This document shows, piece by piece, positions 22,501 to 34,521 of a stretch of DNA of 64,000 nt. The translations under genes were made by a program, and so were the position numbers. Origin of the DNA: Nymphalis io (taxonomy: Eukaryota; Arthropoda; Insecta; Lepidoptera; Nymphalidae); assembly GCF_905147045.1 (NCBI RefSeq), contig NC_065918.1:17112001-17176000 (forward strand), read 5' to 3'. Numbering within the stretch: the first letter of the stretch is position 1; the number at the start of each line of letters is the position of its first letter. The notes beneath the pieces are model-generated. The model saw only the letters and a list, made by a program, of their open reading frames with translations. It had not been told where the DNA came from and did not search any database.

Positions 22501-25500
22501 AGTTGGCGCCGCCATGTCGAAGGGCCCGCACAGAGTCGGGCTCTGTATACGTACAATCCATCGAGCGGAGCCGCTCTGTTCGCCGACCACGAGCTCCACC
22601 ACGGCGCCGAGAACGTCGACTACACCTTTCTGCAAAGCTCCGAGCGCTGCTGTTTCACTGTCGATGTTACTCTGTTACGACAAAACAAATGTAGTCAGTC
22701 TGTACAATAAAACAATGTCACGGTTGTAACGAGCAACGGACGGGCTTGCTACCGCCTCACTCACCATGTCCGGCACGTGCGACGGCTCGATCACCTCCAC
22801 GTAGTTGGCGGGGAACCAGTGCTGCCTCTTCCCCCCGTAGTCCCCGCGCCACCAGCCCTCGTCGGGCTTGTCCACGTTAGTGATGATGGCGTGCTTGCAG
22901 AACGACAGCTCGTCCTCCTGCTGTGCGCGGTAGTCGTACAGCGCCTTCACCGTCACCTGTTGCGACAGACTCGATCACATTATGACTATTCCTTCATACA
23001 TCTTCCACAAAAAAACGCTTCGATTGATCGTACACAAAAATAAGTAATGGCTGTTTGTGTAAACAATGTATAAAAATATATATATTTCTCTAATTACTCA
23101 GCTAATCAGACACGTCGAACAGGAAGCAGCGCAGACGCAAGAACACCCTTCATTCCACCTTTAATTTATTATCATCTAAATATTAAATTTCAAATATTTA
23201 AAAAAATTCTCCTAAATATTGTACAATGAAAATGATCGTACTTAACAGTTTTCTCTAAAAGTTCATACCGCGTTTTTTATTAGCGATATAAAGTAATAAT
23301 GTACGCTTTATCGTGTGTCGCGTTTGGAAGCGGGAACAAGTGAATAAGTTAATACCTAAACAAACAAACACTTATCTACGCAATTTATTCGTACCTGACT
23401 CACGTCATCAGTAACAAAACATTATTTAAATTCCGTGATCGGTGATGGAATGACATTCAAGAGCGACAACACATTCGAAGTTAAATACGAGCCAATATTA
23501 AAAGTATAAAAAGAAAATATTCAATAAAACTAAGTAATGGGTTCAGAGCATTCAAATTTGTTACCTTGGAAATAAATGATGCAGGATCCATGTAGCCAGG
23601 TGTCCCGTACACCGAGCTGTCGTCTGGTTCCTGCGAGTTGATGAATTTACTATGAGCCGAGCCGCCCATACATAAATATTTATGTCAAAATATAATAAAT
23701 CCGAAATTACTTTAGTAGTTATTATAAAAGGAGAGAAATCACACGTATATCACTGAACACCGAGTCCACCGACCTATAGATTCCTTTCAATGATATTTTC
23801 GTTCTCACCGTCATATTGCTCCTCACGATGTCGTCGTTGATCGGGTACCACAGTTTCACTTTCTTGTAGAGAGGATGTTTCTCGTAGTAGGAGACGAGGT
23901 CTACGAGATTCTCGAAATTGTATGTACCGATGGTGAACAGCCGGCCATCCTGCTTAACGCGGCAATGCTTTATCTCCTTTTCTGTCCTGCAAAGGGGCGG
24001 GCGCTTATGTCGAGTCCATAGGAAAATTATATAATGAAATTATTTGTCGGCGCATTTCAAAGTTTAGTTTAGTAGAAGGAAAGGCAAAGGAAGAATAGGC
24101 ACCTGAAGCTGATCGCATAGAAACCGGGCTCCTTTTCGCTGGGCCGCAAGAGGAAGGCGCCATCGATGTTCGTCTTGCGCAGCAGCTCCTCGGCGTGAGC
24201 GCGAGAGCAGTTCGGCTGCCACCAGATCTTGCCCTCGTGCTTTTTGGGCTGAGGCACCGGCTTTTTCAGTGTTATGAGAAATTCCTACGCATAACAATTG
24301 GACATGTATCACAAAACAATTTAAAACTCTTAAGCAACCCTTATGTATCATAAGTGCACATAAATACCGGGAATCTTCTAACCTGGCTCCGTAAGGGATG
24401 CTGCCGATAATGCGTAATGAGACTATACAAACTGTCGAAGCAAACCGAGTCAATAAGGTAGTACTTTGTGACACCTCTTTCTTGCTTCAACTTGATCCGA
24501 CAGTGGTTAACCTTGTCTTGTCTCCAAAATGAGAGACAATAGTCACCAACAAAAGTGACACTTTCGCGTACCAGGAACGTTCCGTCTCCGAGGTGCGCAT
24601 GGACCCGCAGGAGCTCCTCCGCCTCTTGTCTGTTACCGGCCAACTTCCCGTGGAACCAGCATTCCGCGAAGTGCAACTCGTTTTGAGACACGGCAGCTAT
24701 CTCTAAGTCCGGTTCCCCGTCGCTGTCGAAGTCTGTTTCATCATGGCTGGTGCAATTTTCCATATAATACATCTTGTTATCGCTGAGTACAAAGGCATGC
24801 GGATGCCATTCCTTATCCACAGGGTCTTCCAAGAGAAGAATTCCATTTTTAATTGTATTACGGAGATCTAAGTCCCTGCCCTCTTCTTGGCGATAAGCGA
24901 ACGAAGTCTCCTCGGCGCCTTCTGGAAGCTTTTTGTGTTTTAAGATGATCTTCCTGCGCAAATCATGCGGCGAAGGCAACTTCGTTTCATTCTTCTCTAC
25001 TGGCTGGACCAACAACATTTCGCCGAAAACATCTTGAAAGGCACCTGCCATGCGCCGCTGTTGCGGAAGGGAACAGTTGTCCTCTATGGATAGTATGACA
25101 GGATAGTCAGATGTTACGAATGCATGTTCCTTAATTGTACGTAGAACATCCATAAATTTAATTTTAGTGGTGAGCGTGTGTCCGTGGTAAATAAACGGAG
25201 TTCCATCTGGACCATCCCAGCAGTCGAGCTCGATACACCGGCAACCAGCCCGCAGACTTCTCACATACGCTTCCAAAGACGATTCGCTTGAAAACTGATC
25301 GCCGGTGAGATACCTATAAAAATAATCGAAATATAATATTTTTGTAGTTCGATTTAGGACAATAATAAATTTATCATAAGACACACTTACGTGTTGTGCG
25401 AGGATGCGATCCAGTAATGGGACAGGGGCCTCGTCATATCCTGAGTGACGTAATCATTTTTGCTGTCCCATATTGAATTTTGTTTAGAGAACAACATTTC

Positions 25501-28500
25501 GACAAACTGCAAATGACATAAACAGCACATACATAATGTATAATTAATGATGCACATGAACACAATATATATACATACTTACTCTTCTTCAACACTCACC
25601 TCGTTCAACTTGAAGTAAGGCTCGTATATATCTCTCTGCGGATCTCTCAAGTAATCCCTAATAAACTGTGAAGAACGCACCTCGTCTTCGCCGAGGCGAT
25701 CTTTCTGCTCGACTAGTAGAAACTTTTGGAAGTCGCGCAACAAAACCGAAGTACCATTGACACAGTAGAGGTTGTATGTGTCAAATATATCTTGTATGTT
25801 CTGTGGATAGGTCACGTTGCGTTGCAATATACGCATCGACACAAACAAACACAACATGGACCACATTGCTACTATACTGTACCTCGGTTTTAGGCGAGTT
25901 TTTATACTACAAAAATGTTACCGACTGTCATTCAAAATAAATATCAATTTCCGTCTTTAAAAGTGACTAGATTTCATCCCCGGCTTAGCCCAAGGGAGAA
26001 GGGGGTTCTTCAGGCGTTAGGAGGTACATTGTGTCCGTTTCTGTACCCCTAACAACGTGTACGCAAAATTTCATGCTAATCGAATGAGTTGTTAAGACAT
26101 GAGTGTCAGAAACAATCTCGTTTTCGAATTTATAATATTAGTCATTAAGATTATTAGGATATTTTTGGTAAATCCACAAGTATGCACCATACATACATAT
26201 ATTAATATAACATAATATTTAAAGATTTAGCTTACCCTATTGTATGGAATACAAACCCAAAGGATTACACTTTTACTCTCTTGTGTATAACCAAAAACTG
26301 ATAAACATTGATGCTTCGAAATGCTCCAAGTTTCACCAGCCTGATGTTTACTATCCACTTACTAAATGCAATATTTCGTAGTTTTTTGTTATTATTTTAC
26401 ATCCAACTTTTTTTTTTAAGTACGAGTTGTTATGGATAGACTCGAAGCAAATAAATAAGTTTTACTCAATTTCCAAGTTAAATCAAGTCGGTAACATTTA
26501 CAATTCATAAGCTTATATTTAAAATCATTCACAACAGAATAACTTGGCAACTGGCAACACACACATTTATTATGCTTTATTATTCTAAAAATTGAAGCAT
26601 TTTTAAACTCTTTTGCAAATAAATGTACTGAAGTGCAAAACAAAAAAATTGTATAAAACAATCTTGTATGAAGAGTTGAGAAGAGCCACTTTACAAAAAT
26701 TTTTAGCAACAACGAGTTCCTATCATAATCAGTTTTTTTTTATTATTTCTGTGTATGAAATTGAACAATTAGAATGGATAACCTGATGTTATCATCATTC
26801 ATGCCTCTTAGGCGATGCAAAAAAACAGATATAAAGATAAGCATCATGTATGCCAAGTCAAATTTTTTCCCTTCCACTCGTTTGCTATTATAATTTAATT
26901 ATAGTTAATATTTTCTACATATGTTTATTTTTTAAACAAACTATTTTTTTTCTAGATAAATTAATATATTCACCAGTTTTTTAATCGAAGTCCCATATTC
27001 ACAACATGTAACATATTATATGAAAGAGTTGTCAAGTGGTTATACCCTTTAGTAGTTACTTATGTTTTAGCAATTTTTCCACATTAAGCATATGATTTAA
27101 TAAAGATTAGACCATAGAAAATAGTTACATAACTTACATTTTCATCAAAGATAAGTCTGTGATAGAGAGAAGAGAAATCATCAAAGCCAATTTCCCCTCT
27201 CCTGTTGTTATCAATCTCTTGGAACAAATCCCTTAATCTACTTGTTGCAATTTTACAATTGATTTTTGGTAAAAAGCCTTTGACATCCTTCAGTGTTACT
27301 CTGATCAAATAAAAAATATCATTAGTTCATAACTTGTTCTGGTTTCATTTTAATTATTTATAGAGTAATAATCAACATGTTTCGGAGAGCAAAATAAGTA
27401 AAACCTGTATCTATAACTTATAATGATAATACTGCAGTTGCTTGCATTGCATAATTAGTTTGTTGTAATTTTTTTCATTTCATCACTTTTTTTGTAACAT
27501 GCATAACAAAAGTTATATCTAAAGTAAGCTTAAGTATCTGATACTTGTATTCATGGTGTTACATAGTATACTTAGCGGTTGAAGTTTGGTAATAATAATT
27601 TCAATCAGCTGCTCTAAATTCTTAAATCAACACTGATAATGTTTTTTTTTTATTTATTTTTTCATTGAAAACACTTATATTCTTCAGTAGTGAAACAAAA
27701 ATTGTCAATAAACCAACAAGTAATAAATAGTTTACATTCTGTCTTTGCTTATTTACATACAGATTAAAAAATATCTTTTATTACTTGTTTTTTTTATTTA
27801 ATTGCTGTACATCACGCTATAAAGATCAACATATAGCAAATCATGTAAAATTTTTGAAGTATAAAAAATATTTAAACAAAATAATATATTATTCAAGTAT
27901 ACTAACTTCTCATTATGGTTTTCAATGGCATAAAACTCTTTTCTCAGCCATCTCTCAATTTGTAAAGGGTATGAAGCATTTATGGCTTCCTCAATAAGAA
28001 ACCTTAAGCCCTGTTTCCAAGCTTCGCATTCCTTATCGGTTTGGGCTGTAATGTAAGCAGAGTTAATTTTAAATCCTAAAGCATACCTACATCTATATAA
28101 AAGCATAACAGCCGAATTCATAGCCTCAACCGTGACAAGTATAAAGTAACATTACATTACAACAATGAAAAAGTAATGAAAATTTTATGGGATTTGAAGC
28201 ATGATTTGTCACATACAGCTATTATTACCATAATTTCACCACAACTTATCAAACTATTTACCTGCAAAAGATGACAAGCGCAATTTAAATTCCGTTCCAT
28301 AGTAAATAGTAAAACATTTCGAGTTTTCCAGTCTCTTCGTCTCCTCAGGCCATTTCTCAAAATCTTTTGATGCTTTACCAATCCTCACCTCCTTAATATC
28401 TCGAATGTCTATGGAACCTTCGAAAGCGTTCCGAGTCAGAGTTCCCTGTCTGAACCAGATCACTTGGTAGGTTTCTCGGCGTACAGACAACATGCGCCTC

Positions 28501-28619
28501 TCGGGACGCTTACGCGGATAAAACTTTTGCACTGTAGAGCCTCTTTCAATATACGATATTAGTTGATCGGCTTCATGGATGAGCCTGTCAGAGCCCCCGC
28601 TAAAGCAGGGAGTATTCAT
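19509..28619 (-). CDS. sl: 1-Phosphatidylinositol 4,5-bisphosphate phosphodiesterase gamma (small wing class), complete
   Basis: Hydrolyses PIP2 to IP3 and diacylglycerol downstream of receptor tyrosine kinases. Twelve coding exons: 28262-28619, 27907-28045, 27138-27300, 25600-25800, 25391-25506, 24383-25313, 24103-24284, 23809-23986, 23565-23630, 22765-22956, 21849-22671, 19509-19756. All are phase-consistent, totalling 1198 residues. Order: N-terminal PH (about 20-150), EF-hands (about 155-290), X box with SHYWIASSHNTYLTGDQ (His324, Asn325), Glu354, Asp356 and YHGHT (His369), first half of a split PH, nSH2 (GTFLVRES), cSH2 (FLLRPSEKEPG), SH3 (VKALYDYRAQ...FPANYVEV), second half of the split PH, Y box and C2 (NDNGINPVWN). 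The spacing of catalytic residues matches human PLCG1. No break or missing key residue was seen. The start ATG gives a normal gamma-type N-terminus. Confidence 0.95.
20819..20846. repeat. (TA)n microsatellite
   Basis: About 14 TA units followed by TTTTA-type repeats to about 20875, inside the last PLC-gamma intron (19757-21848). Confidence 0.9.
25980..26150 (+). repeat. Degenerate interspersed repeat, AAATTTCATG...TTTATAATATTAG family
   Basis: Inside a PLC-gamma intron. It carries the phrase AAAATTTCATGCTAATCGA, then GAGTTGTTAAGA, and ends near TTTATAATATTAG. Related copies occur at 45035-45130 and 46830-46960, so this is a dispersed family. The class is not assigned. Confidence 0.6.
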
Positions 28620-30055
28620 TGCGCTTCCTTTACAGTAACGAGACCGCGTTAAAAAGGTACCCAGTAGTTACCAACTACATGGACTTCTATTAAGAATATA
28701 CTTGGTAGTTATAAAGTGTCCTCAGTGGGATGGAAAATGTATTTGTTACTATATCATACACACACTTTTTTACTATTGATAATGTTAGTTTTAAATTTTC
28801 TAATTAAATAAGATAAGTACAGTACATCAGCCACAACGAACTAATTCACTGGTAAATCTTGCAAAATAAAAAAAAATCTTTATGGTAGGGCCTTTTTAAA
28901 ACACAAACAGATTATTTAACGGCATAATTTACTTAACCGATTATTAGTTTATTCAGTTATAGTATGTAATCGTCCACAGTGAAAAATCGACTTATTACGA
29001 ATCACTCCATGTATGTTTGAAAGTAGAACTGCACTACCGACTACCTTGAGAGACGTCGCTTCTCCGCAAGCTGCCTTATTTATTGATCTTTCTCGAATGT
29101 TGCCACCTACATAATTATTTTTAAATAATTCTGAAAGTAGCACACTCTCGCTGTTGATATAAAAATATTTTATATTTAACTGTGGTACTGTAATCTAATT
29201 TTTATTCTTTATAAAACAAACAAACAAAAGTTTAAGCTGACTTTCTTTATTTTTCAATAGACAAATTGATTTTCGTATAATTAGAGTCAAAAATTAAAAA
29301 CAATAAATCAATGTATCATTTATTTAAATTAAAACTACGATAACAATGAAAACCATTTCAGTGTTTTTCACAATTTCATCAAGGAAGATCTGGATAATTT
29401 AAATACTTAATTATAATATATAATTACATAATTTATTTTTATAAAAATATCAAATGGTAGTGACAATGGATTTATATATGGGCATTTTTTTTTTCTAAAA
29501 AAAGGTAAACTAGAAAGAATTGTCTTGTCCGTTAAATGACACAAATGATTTTAGGAATCATTTTATTATATTTTTAAAAAGAATAAATTACCACCGACAT
29601 CAGAATAATGTTATTAGTATTTATGTTTGCTGAAATATATTATTATTAGGAGCCTTTATAGCTCAAATGTTATAGATAGTAGCCATGAGAGTGTAAACGA
29701 ACAGTATGGTTTCTCAAACTAACGTCTCTTAGCAACCCGTGACGTACTGCGTATGCAAAAGATTGAAAGGTCAAAGAAGATGTTTACGTGTATATTGTTT
29801 ATTGGTTCGATCAATACTCGACTATACTTATGTATACCTCGACTAGACTATGCTTATGTATTTAAACCTAGATTCTACCTGATACGAGATTGTCTAGTAT
29901 TTTTTTTATATCAAGTTAAAACTTGTGTAATAACAGAAGATCTGATCCACTGCGACTTATTTTACTGGCGGCACCACTCTCTATATTATTCTATTTTTTT
30001 TATCCTGTCAAACTTCTGTGAAAAGGATACGCACTATTTACTGTAAAATATATGG

Positions 30056-30130
30056 CTGAACCGAGATGGCCCAATTGCGGGAACCCAGACAACGACCACT
30101 GAATTTTCATGTGCTTAATTTGTGCTTAAA
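30056..30130 (+). mobile_element. SINE fragment (tRNA-derived family A)
   Basis: Carries CCGAGATGGCC, then GGGAACCCAG and CCACTGAATTTTCATGTGC, matching the better copy at 37676-37961 but with an internal deletion between the tRNA-like boxes and with the 3' half missing. Confidence 0.7.
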
Positions 30131-30180
30131 TACCAACACTTTTAATAGCTTCTTGGAAATTATACATAATATGTATGACT

Positions 30181-30418
30181 GACTCGTTTGGTCTAGAAGC
30201 TAGATATAAAGTCCCATTTCCTGAGGCCCTGGGTTCAAATACCGGGATTATTCCTCGGAAAATACGTTAAGCCGATGATCCTGCGCCTGTGCATACTCTC
30301 TGATTGTGGTTTCTCCGGCCCATTGGATTATGAGAATGAAGGAATAGTGTATTTGTGTTTGAGCACACATATTGTGCACTATTATATGTCCTACACAGTC
30401 GACTAATCTCTCGATCTC
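30181..30418 (+). mobile_element. SINE copy (tRNA-derived family B), degenerate
   Basis: A tRNA-like head (GTTTGGTCTAGAAGCTAG, then the B-box-like GGGTTCAAATACC) is followed by the same body as 32451-32736 and 38141-38508: CCTGCGCCTG, CCCATTGGATTATGAGA, a CACA..TTGTGCACTA segment and CTAATCTC. It diverges more than the other two copies and lacks the segment between the head and the CCTGCGCCTG block. Confidence 0.8.
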
Positions 30419-31410
30419 AAAATGGAAGTCAATAAGCTTACATACTAGTACTTTGTATAGAACATATACAAAGATTAAGAAGAAAATGAATGCAGTATAT
30501 TTTGATATTATCTAGCTCACAACACTTTTTATCCTCAGGCAAAAATATCGTTACAATAATATTAATTTTTAGTTTTCATTAGGTTAATCATATTTTGTTC
30601 TCTTTATCAAGCTTGAAGTAGTAAAAATTGTTTTTAAATATTTTATACTTTTTTGGTTATAGCCTGTAAGGTCTCATGTCATTGTTCAAATTCTCATGAA
30701 AAAGTTTAATTTTTTTGGTGTGTTGAGGAGAGACATGCGTAAGCAGCTTGGTGCAGTTCACCTGTTCGATTTCAATTGGCCGAACTTAAATATATTGCAG
30801 TGGTAATTCTAGGAATCGGGATGACCCCTGGTGCAGGGCGGCGCGCATGCGTTGTCGCATGCATGCAGTTTATGCGTTCGATGTTGATTGGTTGTACATT
30901 TGTTGTTCTAAATACATTGCAGTAGTTCTTCTCAGAACCAGGTGTCTCGATCGACATCTGGACTGCAAGCTGGAGCAGTTGAAGGTGCCGACCTTCGTAG
31001 CATCTAGAATGTATTTGAAACGAGATTGTTCTTAATAGCAGGATTTTAATTTGTTTCATTTGTATTTCTATCTATTAAGAAAAATATAACTGACTATAGA
31101 ATATGTAGATCATGGATGACATTTGAGACTTATCTGTTGTTTGTAAAAATATAAGCCCATAAAGGTGTGCTTAAGAAACAGTAAGTAATTTTTATGAAAA
31201 TTTGGCGTCATAATTTTTTTTGGTATGCTGACTCGGTGTAGAGAATCCACAAGGCTCAAATTCTCTCAGCGATGTTATTTTCCTTTTGCCTTTACCACTC
31301 ATACTTATAAATCATTGACAGAGTTATATGTTGTCTGTCTGTATGTTTGTCCTCTATGCGTTACTAATCCCGTTTCTGATGAAACTTGGGGATTTTTTAT
31401 ATAAAATTGT

Positions 31411-31520
31411 GGTGGTAAGTGGTTACCACCGCCCTTAGATATTGACGCCGTAAGAAATATAACCATTCTTTACATCGCCAATGCTCCACTAACTTTGGGA
31501 ACTGTCCCTTGTGCCTGTAG
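31411..31520 (-). repeat. Fragment of a dispersed lepidopteran repeat
   Basis: Reads TAAGTGGTTACCACCGCCC, later TTACATCGCCAATG and CCCTTGTGCCTGTAG. I recognise this phrase order as a very common moth/butterfly repeat read in reverse. I do not know its class with certainty. Confidence 0.55.
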
Positions 31521-31730
31521 TTGGAGTTTTTTTCTGAGATTTCACCCCTCGCACACCCACCTGCTTTGATGCCCTGGTGCACGGCACCATCTTGCCATAT
31601 GGTAGCTACAGCGTGGTCGGATTTTTATAGGACGATAGTATGTGCCTATCGAACGACAAATGATTAGCATCATCCACGATCAGTCTTGGGATATTTAATA
31701 TATATGTATTGTAAAAACTTTAATTTATAG

Positions 31731-31731
<1 letters not shown>

Positions 31732-31779
<48 letters not shown>
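31732..31779. repeat. (AT)n microsatellite
   Basis: Uninterrupted run of about 24 AT units in intergenic sequence. Confidence 0.95.
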
Positions 31780-31781
<2 letters not shown>

Positions 31782-32450
31782 GGTTAGTTATAGTATCTCA
31801 AGTTATGAGATAAGTTGAAAATTGATTGATTTTTAACGGAGTTTTTGAATACAAATTTAAACATTTCATGTCTTTGACATGTATGATTCTTGACAGTTTC
31901 ACTAAATATTTAAAGTTCCGTGTGTATAATCAAACTTCGAAAAACAATTTACTAAAATTCGCGCTACAAACGGACAGACAAAATCTATGAGTAGCTCTAA
32001 TTAAAATACAAATTATTACAAAATAGTTTTTTCGCGCGTATTTTAAATACGAAATACATTCAAGTCGTGTCTTTAAAATATAAAATAAAAGATTATAAGC
32101 GACGGGCCGGTTGTAGGTTCGATTGCCACCCAGGACAGACATTTGTGTGCATGAACATGTATGTTTGTCCTGAGCCTGGGTGTAATTATCTATATAAGCA
32201 TGTATTCACTAAAAAAAGTAGTATAATGTTTCCATAGTACAAGCTCTGCTTAGTTTAGGAAAAGATGGCCGTGTGTGAATGATATCTCATGATTTTATCA
32301 TTTATTTATTTATTTTTATTAAATTTTTTATTAATTATTACATTCATTGAACAGACATTGCAATAAATTGTAAATATTATATTGAAAGTATCATATTTCT
32401 TACATAAATTTGGAATATGGTACAAATACAGGAGCCCTATATCAGAAATT

Positions 32451-32736
32451 GCCTCGTTGGTCTAGTAGCTGGATGTAAGGCCGCAGACTCGGATGTTCTG
32501 GGTTCAAATCCCAGGTAGGGCCGAAAAAGTTATTGGGTTTTTGTGTCGAAAATTCTCAATAGGAGTCTGGAAGTTGTAAGTGTGTACACTCCCGTACCTG
32601 GGTAAGCACGGAAAGCCGTTGGTCCTGCGCCTGAACTCTATCCGGTTTTGTCGGATTGCCGTCCCATCGGATTATGAGAGTTAGGGAAAAGAGAGTGCAC
32701 CTGTGATTGTACACAAACTTATGCACTATAATATTG
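32451..32736 (+). mobile_element. SINE copy (tRNA-derived family B)
   Basis: It starts GCCTCGTTGGTCTAGTAGCT (A-box region), has the B-box phrase GGGTTCAAATCCCAGG, then the family body GTCTGGAAGTTG, TACACTCCCGTACC, GGTCCTGCGCCTGAACTC, GATTGCCGTCCCATCGGA and GAGAGTGCACCTGTG. The head resembles a tRNA but lacks a matching acceptor stem, so it is a SINE and not a tRNA gene. Confidence 0.88.
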
Positions 32737-33746
32737 CGTTTTAAAGAAGAAACTACTGAAAGAAAGGAGAAATGATTGTAGTATCGCCTACAACCATTTT
32801 AAATATCCTTCACGACCTTATTGACATGTCTAAGGTCAGCAGATGGGTGGCGCATGCTATCGTGGTATTAGGCTTTCCCTAAAGTGTATATAATTGAAAA
32901 GTAAAAATAATAATTCGATTAATTTAGCCCCCTTTCCCTGACATTCCGCGAACTTTTGACTTCCCCTCGTAATTAACAAAACATAATTTTAATAATGTCT
33001 GTATTTGTCAGAAAAAGTGTATTCTTTAAATTTTTTATGGTGACCCTTGAGTCATGCAGTCAAAGTTTTAAAAATAATAAATCATTTTTTTAAAAAGAGT
33101 ATACAAAATTATTTATGATGAAAAATGCAAGCTTTTGTTACAGAAAGCTTGTCAGCTCTTTTTCAAAACATTGCTTGGAATTAATTATAAGAATGTATTG
33201 AATGAATAAATATTTGCAGAACGACTTTTATACAATGATTACAATTGAATATCATTCGATGATATTATGATCATATGTAGGTATTGTTCAATCATAGAAT
33301 GATTTAAATTTGAATAATATTTTTATGAAGTTTATAGTACGAGGATGACAATAAAACACAACAATTGAATACTTAATTTATTAGAGTAAAATATATATTT
33401 AAAATTATTATAAAATAATATATTTAAAATTTCAAATAATCAGAGCGATCGCCTCTAAAAAGATCGGCATTGGATTACACATGTCGGTAGCGGTACGATT
33501 ACTTCGCAATAAACATTAAAATGCCATTCGTCTAGTGTACAAGGTTGAATGCGTTGTTTACACTTAAAATGCATTAAAAAGTTAAAACATCGATTATCAT
33601 ATATATCACGTGAGGATAACACCGAGTGTTACACTTGACTGAACATCGGCGCGCACTTCATATCGTAACGTCTCGAGAGCGCCGACACGAGAATCGTCAA
33701 TATTAAAAATACATAAACATGGAGATAATATGTATGCTACATACTA

Positions 33747-33826
33747 GCATATAATTTCTCGACTACTTCCTGTAGCGAACGACTAACAACTAGCGAACTA
33801 CAAGAAGTAGTCGAGAAATTATATGC
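33747..33826. repeat. 80-nt near-perfect hairpin (29-bp arms, 22-nt loop)
   Basis: Arms 33747-33775 and 33798-33826 pair over 29 bp with one mismatch or wobble position. The outer 23 bp are perfect, starting GCATATAATTTC and ending GAAATTATATGC. The loop is 33776-33797. It could be a pre-miRNA-like stem, a solo MITE or a snap-back duplication. Confidence 0.9.
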
Positions 33827-33854
33827 ATATATACTCACAGTACAATGCTTCGTT

Positions 33855-33896
33855 ACCTCGCACCTCGCACCTCGCACCTCGCACCCCGTACCTCGC
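33855..33896. repeat. 7-nt tandem repeat, six units
   Basis: Unit ACCTCGC. The fifth copy is variant (ACCCCGT). It lies 28 nt beyond the hairpin at 33747-33826. Confidence 0.9.
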
Positions 33897-34521
33897 GTTG
33901 TGCAACGCACGTGGTAGCGTTAGTATGGATTGGAATGTTTGCGGCGTTTGTTCAGGCGACTACTCAAAGGACATATCGATAAACTATAATTGATCACTTA
34001 AAGCTTCAAACGGGCGACGTAAAAATAAATATAAGACATAAACAAAGTCGAAGACGACTCCTTTGAATTCGCAGCGAAGTTCGCGTTTAAAAATGAGATC
34101 GCGTTACAACACAGTTACATTTTAATTTCGCATTCCTACAGTCTATTCGCATAGAACAGTCCTCGCCGAACTGCTCCCCGCACTTCACTGTTTGTTTGTT
34201 TGTTTGTTCGCTCACCCTCCAGGCACAAACCGAAACGACCGACCCGTCACCCCCACGAGTAAGTACAGACATCTTTTAACATAACGATTATGTGATTACT
34301 ATATAGACACTAGAGACATTAAATTCGCCGGAGCGTACACTGAGATAGAGTTTAAGATAAATTTAATTGGTTCAGCTCGTCTATGGGTGGAAGGAACGGG
34401 CCTTCGTCGAAGTCGGCGGGTGCCCAGTTTACCCCGTTAAGTACATGCATAGACAACAGCATTGCACTCTGTACGGGGCCGGGTAAAAAAGCTAGGCCGG
34501 CATGAAGCCGGTTGTTGTTGG

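Larger units (their letters stand above)
28620..33358. other. Intergenic interval between PLC-gamma and PAN3
   Basis: No supported coding exon. Contents recognised: SINE pieces at 30056-30130, 30181-30418 and 32451-32736, a common lepidopteran repeat fragment at 31411-31520, and an (AT)n microsatellite at 31732-31779. Open frames of 60-97 codons here look random. The region must also hold the PLC-gamma promoter and any 5' non-coding exon, which I could not place. Confidence 0.6.
33377..34521 (-). other. Probable PAN3 3' UTR
   Basis: Starts after the PAN3 stop (34522-34524). The nearest AATAAA on the minus strand lies at 33377-33382 (TTTATT on the plus strand). The interval holds a strong hairpin (33747-33826) and a 7-nt tandem repeat (33855-33896). 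The extent is inferred from the signal only. Confidence 0.4.

Noticed and set aside
22201..22710. Plus-strand open frame of 169 codons
   Set aside because: Exactly opposite the PLC-gamma Y-domain exon, which has full family support on the minus strand.
32451..32525. A tRNA gene
   Set aside because: A and B boxes are present but there is no matching acceptor stem, and the body is shared with two other copies, so it is a SINE head.
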